Shown here piece by piece: positions 8,513 to 17,556 of a stretch of 64,000 nucleotides of DNA. Positions within the stretch are counted from its first letter, which is position 1, and each line of letters opens with the position of its first letter. This stretch comes from Lachnospiraceae bacterium. GTDB taxonomy: Bacteria; Bacillota; Clostridia; Lachnospirales; Lachnospiraceae. The DNA lies in NCBI GenBank assembly GCA_015057635.1, contig SVEB01000122.1, positions 1 to 64,000 on the forward strand, in the 5' to 3' direction. The notes under the pieces were generated by a model. It ran no database searches. It was not told where the DNA came from and was given only the letters and a program-made list of their open reading frames with translations. Position numbers and translations under genes: made by a program.

Positions 8513-9382
8513 TTATTTTTTTGTGATTCCCGTATCGGAAATGGTGATGCGCCCTTCTTTCATCAGTCTTCCGATTGCACGCTTGAATGCATTCTTGCTT
8601 AGATTGAAGTTTAACTTAATCATCTCTGGATCGGATTTATCGTGGTAAGGAAGGAAGCCACCGGCTTCTTCTAAACGGTTAAAGATCAGTTCTGCATCCG
8701 CATCCATCTGGATATGTCCTTTTTCACGGATGGAAAGATCCATCTTGCCATCTTCATGAATCATAGTAATGCGTCCTTCAATCACTTCACCCGGTTTTAC
8801 GACACGGAATAATTCCTTGTTTGGAATTAAGGCAGAGTATTTATTGTCAACGGCTACGAAAGCACCGAACGCATCGATCACTTCGTATACAAGACCGGTT
8901 ACTTTCTGTTCTTTTTCATATTCTCCGTCGGTTGCAAGATAGTTATATACTTTCATGGTTGCACACAGACGACGGGATTTATCGATATAAAGAGCGACTA
9001 ATACCTGGTCTCCGGTCTGAACTTTATAAGTCTGTTCCTTGAATGGAAGCATTAAGTCTTTTACAAGACCCCAGTCAAGGAAAGCACCGATTGAGGAAGT
9101 CTCCTTAACGGTTAATAAAGCAACTTCTCCTAATTCAAGCTTTGGAACGGTTGTAGTAGCAATTGGACGGTCTTCTGAATCTTTGTATACAAAGACATCG
9201 AATTTATCTCCGACTTTTGTATGAGCTGGTACCTGATTTTTTGGCAGCAGGATCTTATCCGCTGTGATATCTCCTTTTGTTACTTCGTATGATTTTGGCT
9301 GTTTTCCTTCATCGGAAAGATAAACACCGAAATCCGTTGTTTTCACAACGCTTAAACGCTGTGTTTTTCCTAACTTAATCAT
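8513..9382 (-). CDS. cvfB: CvfB-like S1 RNA-binding protein
   Basis: Homologue of Staphylococcus CvfB (YitL), an RNA-binding regulator with S1 domains and a C-terminal winged helix. Visible parts: an N-terminal S1-like domain (KLGKTQRLSVVKTTDFGVYLSD), S1 repeats around KETSSIGAFLDWGLVKDLMLPF and VYEVIDAFGAFVAVDNKYSALIP, and a C-terminal helix-turn-helix (LNFNLSKNAFKRAIGRLMKEGRI). The ATG at 9382 is eight bases after AAGGG; a TTG two codons upstream overlaps that site. It is 34 bp downstream of the thioesterase gene and probably co-transcribed. Confidence 0.87.
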   Translation of the reverse strand: MIKLGKTQRLSVVKTTDFGVYLSDEGKQPKSYEVTKGDITADKILLPKNQVPAHTKVGDKFDVFVYKDSEDRPIATTTVPKLELGEVALLTVKETSSIGAFLDWGLVKDLMLPFKEQTYKVQTGDQVLVALYIDKSRRLCATMKVYNYLATDGEYEKEQKVTGLVYEVIDAFGAFVAVDNKYSALIPNKELFRVVKPGEVIEGRITMIHEDGKMDLSIREKGHIQMDADAELIFNRLEEAGGFLPYHDKSDPEMIKLNFNLSKNAFKRAIGRLMKEGRITISDTGITKK

Positions 9383-9416
9383 ATTCAATTCCCTTCTTTG
9401 TTCATATTAAAGGCGA

Positions 9417-10121
9417 TTACGCCGTGAATTCTATAATGGCATAAGGCGTATTGGCTGCATCCGATAAAATGACAGTGCATTTGGTATCGGACAGGCTAAC
9501 ATGTGGAATAATAGTATCGCCTAAAAGTGCCGATTTTTTATAATCTGCGCGCATTTGGCGGATTTGAAACGATTCCGGAAGGTATTCCTCCGCCATCTTC
9601 ACATACTGCCCATTGTTTACGTGCTGATTGGTATCAATATTGGATTTTACTACGGTAAATGGATCCTTTTCTTCTAAGTTGTCTGGAACAAGGATCTTAC
9701 GATCGGCATATTCCATCTCATAGCGTGGCTCGGTGCCGTAAGCTTTGACATCTTCGGGAAAGACTCTGGTTGGTCGTAAGGTGACGGTATCCATATAGAT
9801 CCAGATGGAGTTAGCAGCCGCCACAACCTGTCCATGCTGATCTTTTATAACGAAGTTACGATAGCCGTACATTCCTTTAAATCCATAGGCCCATGTACCG
9901 ATGGTGATGTTCTCGCCTAAAACAGGACGGCGGTTTACGATGATCTGCCATGAGCTTAGCATCCAGACTCGCTTTTTGGATTCCAGATAGTCAAGGCCCA
10001 CCGAAAGATCTTCTGACTGGAACATGCTGCAATCTTGAAAATAGTTAATAATTGAAGATAAATCCATATATTTATTATGGTCTACTTCACTATATCTTAC
10101 TCGGCTTTCAAAACTGTACAT
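9417..10121 (-). CDS. Acyl-ACP thioesterase (FatA/FatB family)
   Basis: Releases fatty acids from acyl carrier protein; a soluble double hot-dog enzyme of the plant FatA-like family (PF01643) common in anaerobic Firmicutes. The N-terminal hot-dog starts VRYSEVDHNKYMDLSSIINYFQDCS. The conserved MLSSWQIIVNRRPVLGENITIGTW follows. The second domain carries the catalytic region VVKSNIDTNQHVNNGQYVKMAEEYLP, with the expected Asn and His. The 234-aa length is normal. A TATAAT element with an upstream TGC lies at 10174-10179 (minus strand), inside a nested inverted repeat shared with the divergent CPBP gene. Confidence 0.9.
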   Translation of the reverse strand: MYSFESRVRYSEVDHNKYMDLSSIINYFQDCSMFQSEDLSVGLDYLESKKRVWMLSSWQIIVNRRPVLGENITIGTWAYGFKGMYGYRNFVIKDQHGQVVAAANSIWIYMDTVTLRPTRVFPEDVKAYGTEPRYEMEYADRKILVPDNLEEKDPFTVVKSNIDTNQHVNNGQYVKMAEEYLPESFQIRQMRADYKKSALLGDTIIPHVSLSDTKCTVILSDAANTPYAIIEFTA

Positions 10122-10152
10122 ACATCTCCTCCTCTAATCGTTCTGTTTGTGT

Positions 10153-10229
10153 CTGACACAGAAACACTTTCCTATTATAGCATGATTTTCACTATTAACA
10201 TAGGAAAATATTGATATTTGCTGTGTCAG
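10153..10229. promoter_or_regulatory. Nested inverted repeats in the divergent fatA/CPBP control region
   Basis: CTGACACAG (10153-10161) and CTGTGTCAG (10221-10229) are exact complements. Inside them TTTCCTAT (10168-10175) pairs with ATAGGAAA (10200-10207). The thioesterase -10 box (TATAAT on the minus strand, 10174-10179, extended by TGC) overlaps the inner repeat. On the plus strand TATAAT at 10267-10272, with TGA before it, may serve the CPBP gene. The dyads look like operator half-sites or a folded leader. The regulator is not identifiable. Confidence 0.45.
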
Positions 10230-10295
10230 GGAGGAATGAGGGATGGCATTTTATGGAGTAGCATGATATAATTAGGCATTATGAGGAGGTTCGTG

Positions 10296-11342
10296 ATGGA
10301 AAGAGAAAGAATAAAACGAGTAAACTGGATTTTTTTACTGACACTTGGCATGATGCTGCTTCCAAGCTTTCTGCCATTTCATTATATTATTAAAAATAGT
10401 CTTCAGAATGTATTAGTATCACAAAGCATGATTGCCATACCGGGGATTCTGTATCTGATTTTGAGCAGACAGCGCTATACCGAGGCGGTGCGTCTAAAGA
10501 AGATGAGTCTGTCTAATATTGTTCTTGTGATTTTATTTGCGATTTTAATCAGCCCGGTCATGACATTTGTCAATGCCCTATCCATGCTGTATTCCACCAA
10601 TGTGACCACATCCACGATGACAAGCATTACAAGTTCCGTTCCGCTTCTTGTATCCTTATTTGCAATCGCGGTTGTGCCGGCATTCATAGAAGAATCCATG
10701 TATCGAGGCGTATTTTATAATGAGTACCGCAAAGTCAATCCGATCGGCGCTATTTTCCTAAGTGCCTTTTTATTTGGCATCCTGCATGGAAACTTAAATC
10801 AGTTCACCTATGCCTTCTTTATGGGAATCGTATTTGCACTGATGATCGAAGCGACGGACTCCATTTTATCCACCATGATTCTTCATTTCCTTACAAATGG
10901 AACATCGGTCGTAATTTTATATGCATATCCAAAGTTGTTATCCTATTTCCAGACCGTCTATGATAATGCCGTATCATCCGGTGACTTAAACTTAGCTGCT
11001 CAGGTTGAGAGCATGTTAGGAACAACTACATTTGATATGAATGAATTAATGGATCAGGCAACATCAGCCGTAACCGACACATTAGGCAGTGTTCTCGCTA
11101 CCTATGGCCTGACAGCTCTTGTATCCGGTATCTTAGCCTTCTTTGTATACCGTACCATCGCTAAGAATACCGATCGCTGGGATTATATCAAGAATATCTT
11201 CCTTCACAACCGCCCTGACGGAGAGCCACCTGTCCTAACAGCAGAAGGAAATAAAAAACGCCCATCTCTGATCACCATCCCTTTAGCGATTGCCATCCTG
11301 TACCTGATCGTCAATATGGTGTTAGCAGAGTTTATCATGTAG
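10296..11342 (+). CDS. CPBP family intramembrane metalloprotease
   Basis: Multi-pass membrane protein with the CAAX-protease/bacteriocin-processing signature: EESMYRGVFYNEY (EExxxR) near residue 138, FLFGILHGNLNQFTYAFF (FxxxH) near 165, and MILHFLTNGTSVV (HxxxN) near 205. These supply the catalytic Glu and His residues. About eight hydrophobic segments are visible. The C-terminal 100 residues hold an extra membrane segment beyond the core. The ATG at 10296 has AGGAGG seven bases upstream. It stands divergent from the thioesterase and ends 43 bp before a giant inverted repeat. Its last 200 bases favour C-ending codons (see findings). Substrate unknown. Confidence 0.85.
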   Translation: MERERIKRVNWIFLLTLGMMLLPSFLPFHYIIKNSLQNVLVSQSMIAIPGILYLILSRQRYTEAVRLKKMSLSNIVLVILFAILISPVMTFVNALSMLYSTNVTTSTMTSITSSVPLLVSLFAIAVVPAFIEESMYRGVFYNEYRKVNPIGAIFLSAFLFGILHGNLNQFTYAFFMGIVFALMIEATDSILSTMILHFLTNGTSVVILYAYPKLLSYFQTVYDNAVSSGDLNLAAQVESMLGTTTFDMNELMDQATSAVTDTLGSVLATYGLTALVSGILAFFVYRTIAKNTDRWDYIKNIFLHNRPDGEPPVLTAEGNKKRPSLITIPLAIAILYLIVNMVLAEFIM

Positions 11343-11385
11343 AAGTCATAAGTTCAAAAAACTGCCTTTGGAAAAGTACTCAAAG

Positions 11386-11597
11386 GTTTGCAAGGAGAGC
11401 GGGATAGGGAACCGGATGTATTCGGTGTTCTAGAATGTCCGGCTCATGACGGATAAAATAAGAAGAGAGTCTTTGAATAACAGACAGCGTTTTCCTGTCT
11501 GATAGTCGAAGACTCTCTTCTTATTTTGTCCGCTCATGCGTCCGAACATTCGGAACACCGAGCGCGTCCGGCTCCCCGTCCCAGTCTCCTTCCAAAC
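11386..11597. repeat. Giant inverted repeat, copy 1 (forward orientation)
   Basis: Imperfect palindrome of about 212 bp. Outer arms pair from GTTTGCAAGGAGA (11386) to TCTCCTTCCAAAC (11597) and through GGGATAGGGAACCGGA with a few mismatches, then CGGTGTTC/GAACACCG. The family motif GAATGTCCGGCTCATGACGG starts at 11433, and TTTTGTCCGCTCATGCGTCC at 11524. Between them lie a copy-specific stem (AGAAGAGAGTCTT / AAGACTCTCTTCT) and the central hairpin ACAGACAG-7 nt-CTGTCTGATA. It separates the CPBP gene from convergent yjfB. Confidence 0.9.
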
Positions 11598-11619
11598 TCG
11601 TCCTACTCTCGGTGAGGTA

Positions 11620-11796
11620 TTAAAGATGAAGGTCGATGTTTTGTCCGAGGGAAGGGTTGACGGACTGTTCCATCATTTTGATCATGTTGTCACCGGACTG
11701 TTCCACGGTATCTAAACTCATAGCGAGGACTGCCGTGGAAACCTGTGTTGAAAGGCTCATCTGGCTGCTTGCCATTGATAGTGCCGCAATATCCAT
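11620..11796 (-). CDS. yjfB: YjfB-like putative motility protein (58 aa)
   Basis: Short ORF on the minus strand, MDIAALSMASSQMSLSTQVS through ...SLGQNIDLHL. It matches the YjfB family of small proteins that co-occur with flagellar genes: the opening MDIAALSM and QVSTAVLAMSLDT are typical, and the C-terminus is short and polar. Molecular role unknown. AAAGGAG is seven bases before the ATG. A sigma-D-type -10 box lies upstream, agreeing with a motility role despite isolation from the flagellar operons. It ends 22 bp from inverted repeat copy 1. Confidence 0.82.
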   Translation of the reverse strand: MDIAALSMASSQMSLSTQVSTAVLAMSLDTVEQSGDNMIKMMEQSVNPSLGQNIDLHL

Positions 11797-11841
11797 AGTA
11801 GATCTCCTTTATATTGTGATAAGGTATATGCCTTACAGCAT

Positions 11842-11868
11842 ATATCGGCAGAAAAAGAGAAAACCAGT
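11842..11868 (-). promoter_or_regulatory. Possible sigma-D (motility) promoter of yjfB
   Basis: On the minus strand the -10 box GCCGATAT is exact (11842-11849). The -35 region about 15 bases upstream is poor (TACT or ACTG instead of TAAA), so the call rests mainly on the -10 box and the motility gene downstream. Confidence 0.5.
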
Positions 11869-12193
11869 AGAGGGCTAAGAAAGAAGGCGAATAACCAGAT
11901 TCAGGGGAAGAATTTAGAGCAGAGGAAAAAAAAGAGGAATGTTACCAAAGAAATATGCGTATATATAATAAAGGACAGGATAATATATCTATTAGGGGGG
12001 ATACCCAGGGGAAAAAAATAGACGGTAACTGCAAATGAAAGTGAGTTTTTGTGACATTTGCATACGAGAATAAAGCAGTAATACAGGAGAAAAATCAGAT
12101 AATTGTAGTAATTATAAGAAAACGAGAAGTTTTAAAATTATTTATGAAGTTTGGACGAATCATAAGTATTGTGAAAAGTGCACAAAAAAACGG

Positions 12194-12320
12194 TTATACA
12201 TGGTAAAAAATAACATAATCAAAAATTCTTCCGTATTGTGAGAGGATAATTATCCACAGGAAAAAGGCTTGTTTTTCTAAAGAATAAAAGTTATACACGG
12301 AGTTATCCACATTATCCACA
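12194..12320 (+). promoter_or_regulatory. DnaA-box cluster
   Basis: Three exact TTATCCACA boxes lie at 12250-12258, 12303-12311 and 12312-12320; the last two abut without a gap. Near-matches are TTATACACG (12291) and TTATACATG (12194). All are on the same strand. The surrounding gene-free stretch (11870-12600) is AT-rich. DnaA should bind here. The neighbours (yjfB, hpf, secA) are not those of a usual oriC, so this may be a regulatory or DnaA-titrating cluster rather than the origin. Confidence 0.75.
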
Positions 12321-12428
12321 GGCATTTACACACAGCCTGTGGAAGGAAAGAACTGTCAAGTTCGAATGTTTGTTTTGGCATTTGTGATAAAAAAGACAAA
12401 ATGACATTTTTTTTGAATAGATTTACTT

Positions 12429-12443
12429 GACAATAGTATTGTC
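12429..12443. promoter_or_regulatory. Perfect 7+1+7 dyad upstream of hpf
   Basis: GACAATA-G-TATTGTC is an exact palindrome around one base, set in TTGACAATAGTATTGTCG. Size and symmetry fit a dimeric repressor site. It lies about 170 bases before the hpf promoter. No matching regulator is known to me. Confidence 0.35.
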
Positions 12444-12613
12444 GCAATAAACGGACGCATAATGAAAAAAATGTCGCCTAATTTCGAATGCGCCCGAAAG
12501 GGGCAAAAAGTCGTCAAAATTGTTCCTTCTGTTGGTACATTCCTGAAATATAAAAAAAGTATAATGCGGTTATGAAAATATAGTGAAAAATAGGAAGATT
12601 TCAGTTATAATGG

Positions 12614-12642
12614 TTGTTTCTGGATTGGACATGTGGTATAAT
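12614..12642 (+). promoter_or_regulatory. Promoter of hpf
   Basis: TTGTTT (12614-12619), 17 bases, then TATAAT (12637-12642) with an extended TGG just before it. It lies 57 bases before the hpf start. Confidence 0.6.
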
Positions 12643-12698
12643 AATGATAGCAGAAATCTTGCTAACACAAAATTTCAGACGAGAAGGAGTTGAGCAAT

Positions 12699-13232
12699 AT
12701 GCGTTATATTATTAGCGGTAAAAATATTGAAGTAACAGAGGGTCTCAAGAATGCGATTTACGAGAAGATGGGTAAGCTTGAGAGGTATTTTACTCCAGAG
12801 ACGGAACTCCACATTACGTTAAGTGTTGAAAAAGAGAGGCAGAAAATTGAGATTACCATTCCGGTAAAGGGTTCAATTGTTCGTGCCGAACAGGTTAGCA
12901 GCGATATGTACGTTTCTATCGATATGGTAGAAGAGGTAATAGAAAGACAGTTAAGAAAATATAAGAATAAATTAATAGAACAGAAACAGGCAGCAATTAA
13001 TTTCAACCAGGCATTTATGAATGATGAGGAGGATGAGGAAGAAGAAGATTCCATCCGCATTAAGAGAGTGAAGAAGTTTGCAATGAAGCCGATGGATGCA
13101 GAAGAAGCATGTGTTCAGATGGAACTGTTAGGTCATAGTTTCTATGCGTTCCGTAATGCTGAGACAGACGAAGTAAACGTGGTTTATAAGAGAAAAGGCA
13201 ATACGTACGGTTTGATTGAGCCGGAATTCTAA
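12699..13232 (+). CDS. hpf: Long-form ribosome hibernation promoting factor
   Basis: Binds the 30S decoding region and dimerises ribosomes into inactive 100S particles in stationary phase. The N-terminal domain (MRYIISGKNIEVTEGLKNAIYEKMGKLERYF) is the YfiA/HPF fold. An acidic linker (MNDEEDEEEEDSI, about residues 107-119) leads to the C-terminal dimerisation domain (VKKFAMKPMDAEEACVQMELLGHSFYAFRNAETDEVNVVYKRKGNTYGLIEPE). At 177 aa it is the long form typical of Firmicutes. The ATG at 12699 is nine bases after AAGGAG; a TTG three codons upstream overlaps that site. hpf before secA is a common order. Confidence 0.95.
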   Translation: MRYIISGKNIEVTEGLKNAIYEKMGKLERYFTPETELHITLSVEKERQKIEITIPVKGSIVRAEQVSSDMYVSIDMVEEVIERQLRKYKNKLIEQKQAAINFNQAFMNDEEDEEEEDSIRIKRVKKFAMKPMDAEEACVQMELLGHSFYAFRNAETDEVNVVYKRKGNTYGLIEPEF

Positions 13233-13285
13233 CACATATCTGCATGAGGCAGAAAAACTGGTCTGGTATTCATATAAGATCCGGG

Positions 13286-13323
13286 GGATATCTCATAGTG
13301 TGATTATGAGATATCCTTTTTTT
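13286..13323 (+). terminator. Terminator of hpf
   Basis: GGATATCTCATA and TATGAGATATCC pair around a short loop and are followed by seven Ts. Confidence 0.88.
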
Positions 13324-13416
13324 GGGTAGAATTATAAATATCAGGCACAAAGTGTCTGTAAGAGAGGTGAAAATTATCGAAAAAGCTGATAATAAGGCGT
13401 TGTCAATAAAAATTAG

Positions 13417-13445
13417 TTGATTAGTAATTGTGTAAATGATACAAT
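13417..13445 (+). promoter_or_regulatory. Likely secA promoter
   Basis: TTGATT (13417-13422), 17 bases, TACAAT (13440-13445), about 90 bases before the secA start and after the hpf terminator. Confidence 0.5.
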
Positions 13446-13533
13446 AGGTTAGTGTTATATTGGGACTGACTTACATTTGTTTTAGTAAAAGATAAATAGA
13501 ATACATACCTAAATGATTGGAGTGATTAATAAA

Positions 13534-16104
13534 ATGGGAATATTGACAAAATTGTTCGGAACTCATAGTGAAAGAGAGCTTAAATTAATATATCCTTTAG
13601 TTGATAAGATCGAGGGGTTAGACGATGCAATGCAGGCTCTTAGCGATGATGAACTAAGAGGGAAGACAATCGAATTTAAAGAACGTCTGTCTAAAGGGGA
13701 AACATTAGATGATCTCTTAGTAGAAGCATATGCAGTTGTTAGAGAAGCGGCAAGAAGAACACTACACTTAAAAGCATATCGCACACAGATCATCGGCGGT
13801 ATCATCCTTCATCAGGGACGAATCTCTGAGATGAAGACTGGTGAAGGTAAGACGTTAGTATCTACATTCCCAGCTTATTTAAATGCATTAGAAGGAAAAG
13901 GTGTTCATATTGTTACGGTAAATGATTACTTAGCAAAGCGTGATGCGGAACTTATGGGGCAGGTACATCGCTTCTTAGGTTTAACAGTAGGATGCATCTT
14001 AAATGAAATGGATAATGATGAAAGAAGAGCGGCTTACAACTGTGACATCACCTATGCGACAAATAATGAATTAGGTTTTGATTATTTAAGAGATAACATG
14101 GTAATCTACAAAGAACAGCTTGTTATGAGAGATCTTCATTTCGCTATCATCGATGAAGTGGATTCCATCTTAATCGATGAAGCAAGAACACCATTAATCA
14201 TTTCCGGTCAGAGCGGCAAATCCACTATGCTTTACAATGCATGTGATATGCTTGCAAGAAAGCTTGAAAGAGGTACTGCGAAAGAGCTTACCAAGATGGC
14301 TGCGATCATGCAGGAAGACGTAGAAGAAACCGGCGATTTCATTGTAAATGAAAAAGATAAGAATGTTACGTTAACAGAAGCCGGTGTAAAGAAGGTAGAA
14401 GATTACTTCAAGATCGAAAATCTTGCAGATCCGGAAAACTTAGAGCTTCAGCATAACGTTATCCTTGCGCTTCGTGCTCATAACTTAATGGCAAAAGATA
14501 AGGATTATGTTGTAAAAGATAATGAAGTATTAATTGTAGATGATTTCACCGGACGTATTATGCCAGGCAGAAGATATTCCGATGGTCTTCATCAGGCGAT
14601 CGAAGCAAAAGAACATGTAAAGGTTAATCGTGAAAGCAAGACTCTTGCAACTATCACATTCCAGAACTTCTTTAATAAGTATGCGAAGAAAAGTGGTATG
14701 ACCGGTACTGCCCTTACGGAAGAAAACGAATTCCGTGAAATCTATGGCATGGACGTTGTAGAAGTTCCGACTAATCGCCCAATCGCTCGTGTTGACCGTG
14801 AAGATGCGGTATATCGTACAAAGAGAGAAAAACTCAATGCGGTTGCGAATGAGATTCAGAAAGCGCATGAGAAAGGACAGCCAGTATTAGTTGGTACCAT
14901 CACGATCGAAGCATCCGAAGAAATCTCTGAACTATTAAAGAAGAGACACATTCCTCATAAAGTATTAAATGCGAAGTTCCATGAATTAGAAGCGGAAATC
15001 GTAGCCGATGCAGGTCAGAAGGGTGCAGTTACCATTGCAACCAATATGGCAGGCCGTGGTACCGATATCAAGCTTGGGGAAGGCGTTGTAGAACTTGGCG
15101 GTTTAAAGATCATCGGTACAGAACGTCATGAATCCAGACGTATCGATAACCAGTTACGTGGTCGTGCCGGACGTCAGGGTGACCCAGGTGAGTCCCGTTT
15201 CTACATCTCCTTAGAAGACGATTTAATGCGTTTATTCGGTTCTGAAAAATTAATGGCGATGTTCCAGTCTCTTGGTATGGCAGAAGGCGAAGAAATTCAG
15301 CATAAGATGTTAAGCTCTGCAATCGAACGCGCACAGAAGAAGATCGAGAACAATAACTTCGGTATTCGTAAGAACCTTCTTGAGTACGATCAGGTTAACA
15401 ACGAACAGAGAGAAATTATCTACGATGAAAGAAGAAAAGTTCTTAACGGCGAAAGCATGAGAGAAGCTATCTTCAAGATGATCACAGATACGGTAGAAGG
15501 TGCTGTGAATACATGCATCAGCGATGATCAGGTTCCGGAAGAATGGGATCTAGCAGAATTAAATAACTTATTATTATCCATTATCCCAATGGAACCAGTT
15601 GTTTTAACTGACGATCAGATAAAGCATATGAGAAAGAACGAATTAATGCAGATGTTAAAGGAAGAAGCAGTAAAGCTTTACGAAGCAAAAGAAGCGGAAT
15701 TCCCAGAAAAAGAACAGTTAAGAGAAGTAGAACGTGTTATCCTTCTCCGTGTTATTGACAAGAAGTGGATGGATCATATCGATGATATGGATCAGCTTCG
15801 TCAGGGTATTGGCTTACAGGCTTATGGCCAGAGAGATCCATTAACAGAGTTCAAGTTCATGGCATTCGATATGTTTGATGCGATGACCAACGCAATTGCG
15901 GAAGATACCGTTCGTGCATTAATGAATGTAAGAGTAGAGCAGCATGTGGAAAGAGAAGAAGTAGCGAAAGTAACAGGTACAAACCGCGATGAATCCACTG
16001 CGAAGACTCCGGTAAAACGTTCTGAAAAGAAAGTTCAGCCAAACGATCTATGCCCATGCGGTTCCGGCAAGAAATATAAATACTGCTGTGGCATGCATGC
16101 ATAA
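13534..16104 (+). CDS. secA: Preprotein translocase ATPase SecA
   Basis: Motor that pushes unfolded proteins through SecYEG. In order: nucleotide-binding domain 1 with Walker A MKTGEGKT near residue 102 and the DEAD-like [15 protein letters not shown] near 206; the preprotein-binding domain; second motor domain with [13 protein letters not shown] and [18 protein letters not shown] near 540; helical scaffold; and a C-terminal zinc motif [14 protein letters not shown] that contacts SecB or the ribosome. Length 856 aa is standard. The start at 13534 ([17 protein letters not shown]) fits the family; an in-frame ATG at 13513 would add seven residues. Confidence 0.97.
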   Translation: MGILTKLFGTHSERELKLIYPLVDKIEGLDDAMQALSDDELRGKTIEFKERLSKGETLDDLLVEAYAVVREAARRTLHLKAYRTQIIGGIILHQGRISEMKTGEGKTLVSTFPAYLNALEGKGVHIVTVNDYLAKRDAELMGQVHRFLGLTVGCILNEMDNDERRAAYNCDITYATNNELGFDYLRDNMVIYKEQLVMRDLHFAIIDEVDSILIDEARTPLIISGQSGKSTMLYNACDMLARKLERGTAKELTKMAAIMQEDVEETGDFIVNEKDKNVTLTEAGVKKVEDYFKIENLADPENLELQHNVILALRAHNLMAKDKDYVVKDNEVLIVDDFTGRIMPGRRYSDGLHQAIEAKEHVKVNRESKTLATITFQNFFNKYAKKSGMTGTALTEENEFREIYGMDVVEVPTNRPIARVDREDAVYRTKREKLNAVANEIQKAHEKGQPVLVGTITIEASEEISELLKKRHIPHKVLNAKFHELEAEIVADAGQKGAVTIATNMAGRGTDIKLGEGVVELGGLKIIGTERHESRRIDNQLRGRAGRQGDPGESRFYISLEDDLMRLFGSEKLMAMFQSLGMAEGEEIQHKMLSSAIERAQKKIENNNFGIRKNLLEYDQVNNEQREIIYDERRKVLNGESMREAIFKMITDTVEGAVNTCISDDQVPEEWDLAELNNLLLSIIPMEPVVLTDDQIKHMRKNELMQMLKEEAVKLYEAKEAEFPEKEQLREVERVILLRVIDKKWMDHIDDMDQLRQGIGLQAYGQRDPLTEFKFMAFDMFDAMTNAIAEDTVRALMNVRVEQHVEREEVAKVTGTNRDESTAKTPVKRSEKKVQPNDLCPCGSGKKYKYCCGMHA

Positions 16105-16218
16105 TTGCACGCACCATTTGGTGGGAAACGAAGAATAGAGGATGAGGCAGGCTTACGGTTCCTTGGCATATACGAAGAATAAGAGTCCTGCAGCATAAAA
16201 ATTTCAATAAATAACAAG

Positions 16219-16242
16219 CTAGGAAGGTGAGAGCCTTCCTAG
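16219..16242 (+). terminator. Hairpin after secA
   Basis: CTAGGAAGG and CCTTCCTAG form a strong 9-bp stem. The following TGTACTATCTTATT is only moderately T-rich, so termination may be partial and some secA transcripts may reach prfB. Confidence 0.4.
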
Positions 16243-16281
16243 TGTACTATCTTATTATAAAATGAAATGGGGTGAGTTTAG

Positions 16282-17404
16282 GTGGTTGAATTAGATCAGT
16301 TTAAGTATACATTAAATGGCTATGAACTGCCTTTGCTTGAAGTGAGGGATTCACTTTGACTTAGCTGGCAAGCAGTTAAGGATTGAAGAAATCGAAGGGA
16401 TTATGGAAGAACCGGGTTTTTGGGATTCCACTGAGAAATCGCAGGCATACATGAAGGAGTTAAAGAATTTAAAGGACACCGTTGGTCAGTATAATGAGAT
16501 CAAGGGACGTTTTGATGATATCCAGACACTTCTTGAGATGGGCTACGAAGAGAATGATCCAGCGTTAATTCCGGAGATTGAAGAGGAAATGAATGCATTT
16601 ATTGCAGAATTTGAGGAGTTAAGATTAAATACCCTTTTATCCGGCGAGTATGATAAGGATAATGCAATCTTAACACTCCATGCAGGTGCCGGCGGAACGG
16701 AAAGCTGTGACTGGGCAAGCATGTTAGCAAGAATGTATCAGAGATGGGCGGATAAAAAGGGATATTCCACACAGATCTTAGATTTCTTAGATGGTGAGGA
16801 AGCCGGATACAAGTCCATCACATTGGAAATCAGCGGCATGAATGCATATGGACACTTAAAGAGTGAGCGAGGTGTTCACCGTCTTGTGCGTATGTCCCCG
16901 TTCAATGCAGCAGGAAAGAGACAGACTTCTTTCGTATCCTGTGATGTCATGCCGGATATCGAAGAGGATTTAGATGTAGAGATCAACGAAGAGGATCTTC
17001 GAATTGATACGTATCGTTCATCCGGTGCCGGCGGACAGCATGTCAACAAGACATCTTCTGCGATCCGTATCACGCACCTTCCAACCGGAATCGTGGTACA
17101 GTGCCAGAATGAGCGTTCTCAGTTCCAGAATAAAGATAAGGCAATGCAGATGTTAAAGGCAAAGCTGTATCTGTTAAAGCAGGAAGAGAATCAGGCGAAG
17201 GAATCCGGAATCCGTGGCGAAGTAAAGGATATTAACTTCGGCAATCAGATCCGCTCCTATGTCTTACAGCCATATTCGATGGTAAAGGACCACAGAACCA
17301 ATGCGGAAGTGGCCAATGCGCTAGGCGTATTAGACGGTAATTTAGATCCATTTATCAACGCTTATTTAAAATGGATTAACACCACTCCATCAGAAGCAGA
17401 ATAA
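16282..17404 (+). CDS. prfB: Peptide chain release factor 2, programmed +1 frameshift
   Basis: Recognises UGA/UAA and releases the peptide. The first 25 codons start at GTG 16282 (VELDQFKYTLNGYELPLLEV...) and end at CTT-TGA (16354-16359). Slippage by +1 continues in the frame from GAC at 16358 (DLAGKQLRIEEIEGIMEEPGFWD) to the stop at 17404, giving about 373 residues. The GGQ peptidyl-release motif appears as SSGAGGQHVNKTSSAIR near residue 250. The RF2-type anticodon-mimic loop region lies in the middle. Neither frame alone gives a complete protein; the two joined match the family over the full length. Confidence 0.95.
16343..16360 (+). promoter_or_regulatory. RF2 autoregulatory frameshift site
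   Basis: GAGGGATTCACTTTGAC: a Shine-Dalgarno-like AGGG sits six bases before CTT TGA C. Low RF2 lets the ribosome pause at the in-frame TGA and slip +1, so RF2 controls its own synthesis. The TGA-C context matches the known consensus. Confidence 0.93.
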
Positions 17405-17416
17405 AGAAAACTTTTA

Positions 17417-17453
17417 GGCCTTAAGAGGAGAGTTTCATTTCTCCTTTAAGGCC
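17417..17453. other. Stem-loop after prfB
   Basis: GGCCTTAAGAGGAGA and TCTCCTTTAAGGCC form a 14-bp stem with one mismatch. No clear T run follows on either strand, so it may be a processing or mRNA-stabilising hairpin rather than a terminator. Confidence 0.45.
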
Positions 17454-17556
17454 CAAAAGATAGAATATACGCTAAAGAATTTAGCAATAGAATACGTTTT
17501 TCCAATAGGAGAACAAGGATAAGATACAAAGGATTGTAGTCCTACAAGGAGGAAGC

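Noticed and set aside
11636..11878. 80-codon plus-strand open frame over the yjfB locus
   Set aside because: It is the antisense of yjfB, has no ribosome binding site or protein-like pattern, while the minus-strand frame matches a known family.
12194..12600. Calling the DnaA-box region the chromosomal origin
   Set aside because: The neighbours are not dnaA/dnaN/rpmH, and gene direction does not switch clearly here. Only a DnaA-box cluster can be supported.
16403..17404. prfB as a 333-codon gene starting at 16403
   Set aside because: The upstream GTG frame plus the CTT-TGA-C site restores the conserved N-terminus, so the full gene starts at 16282.
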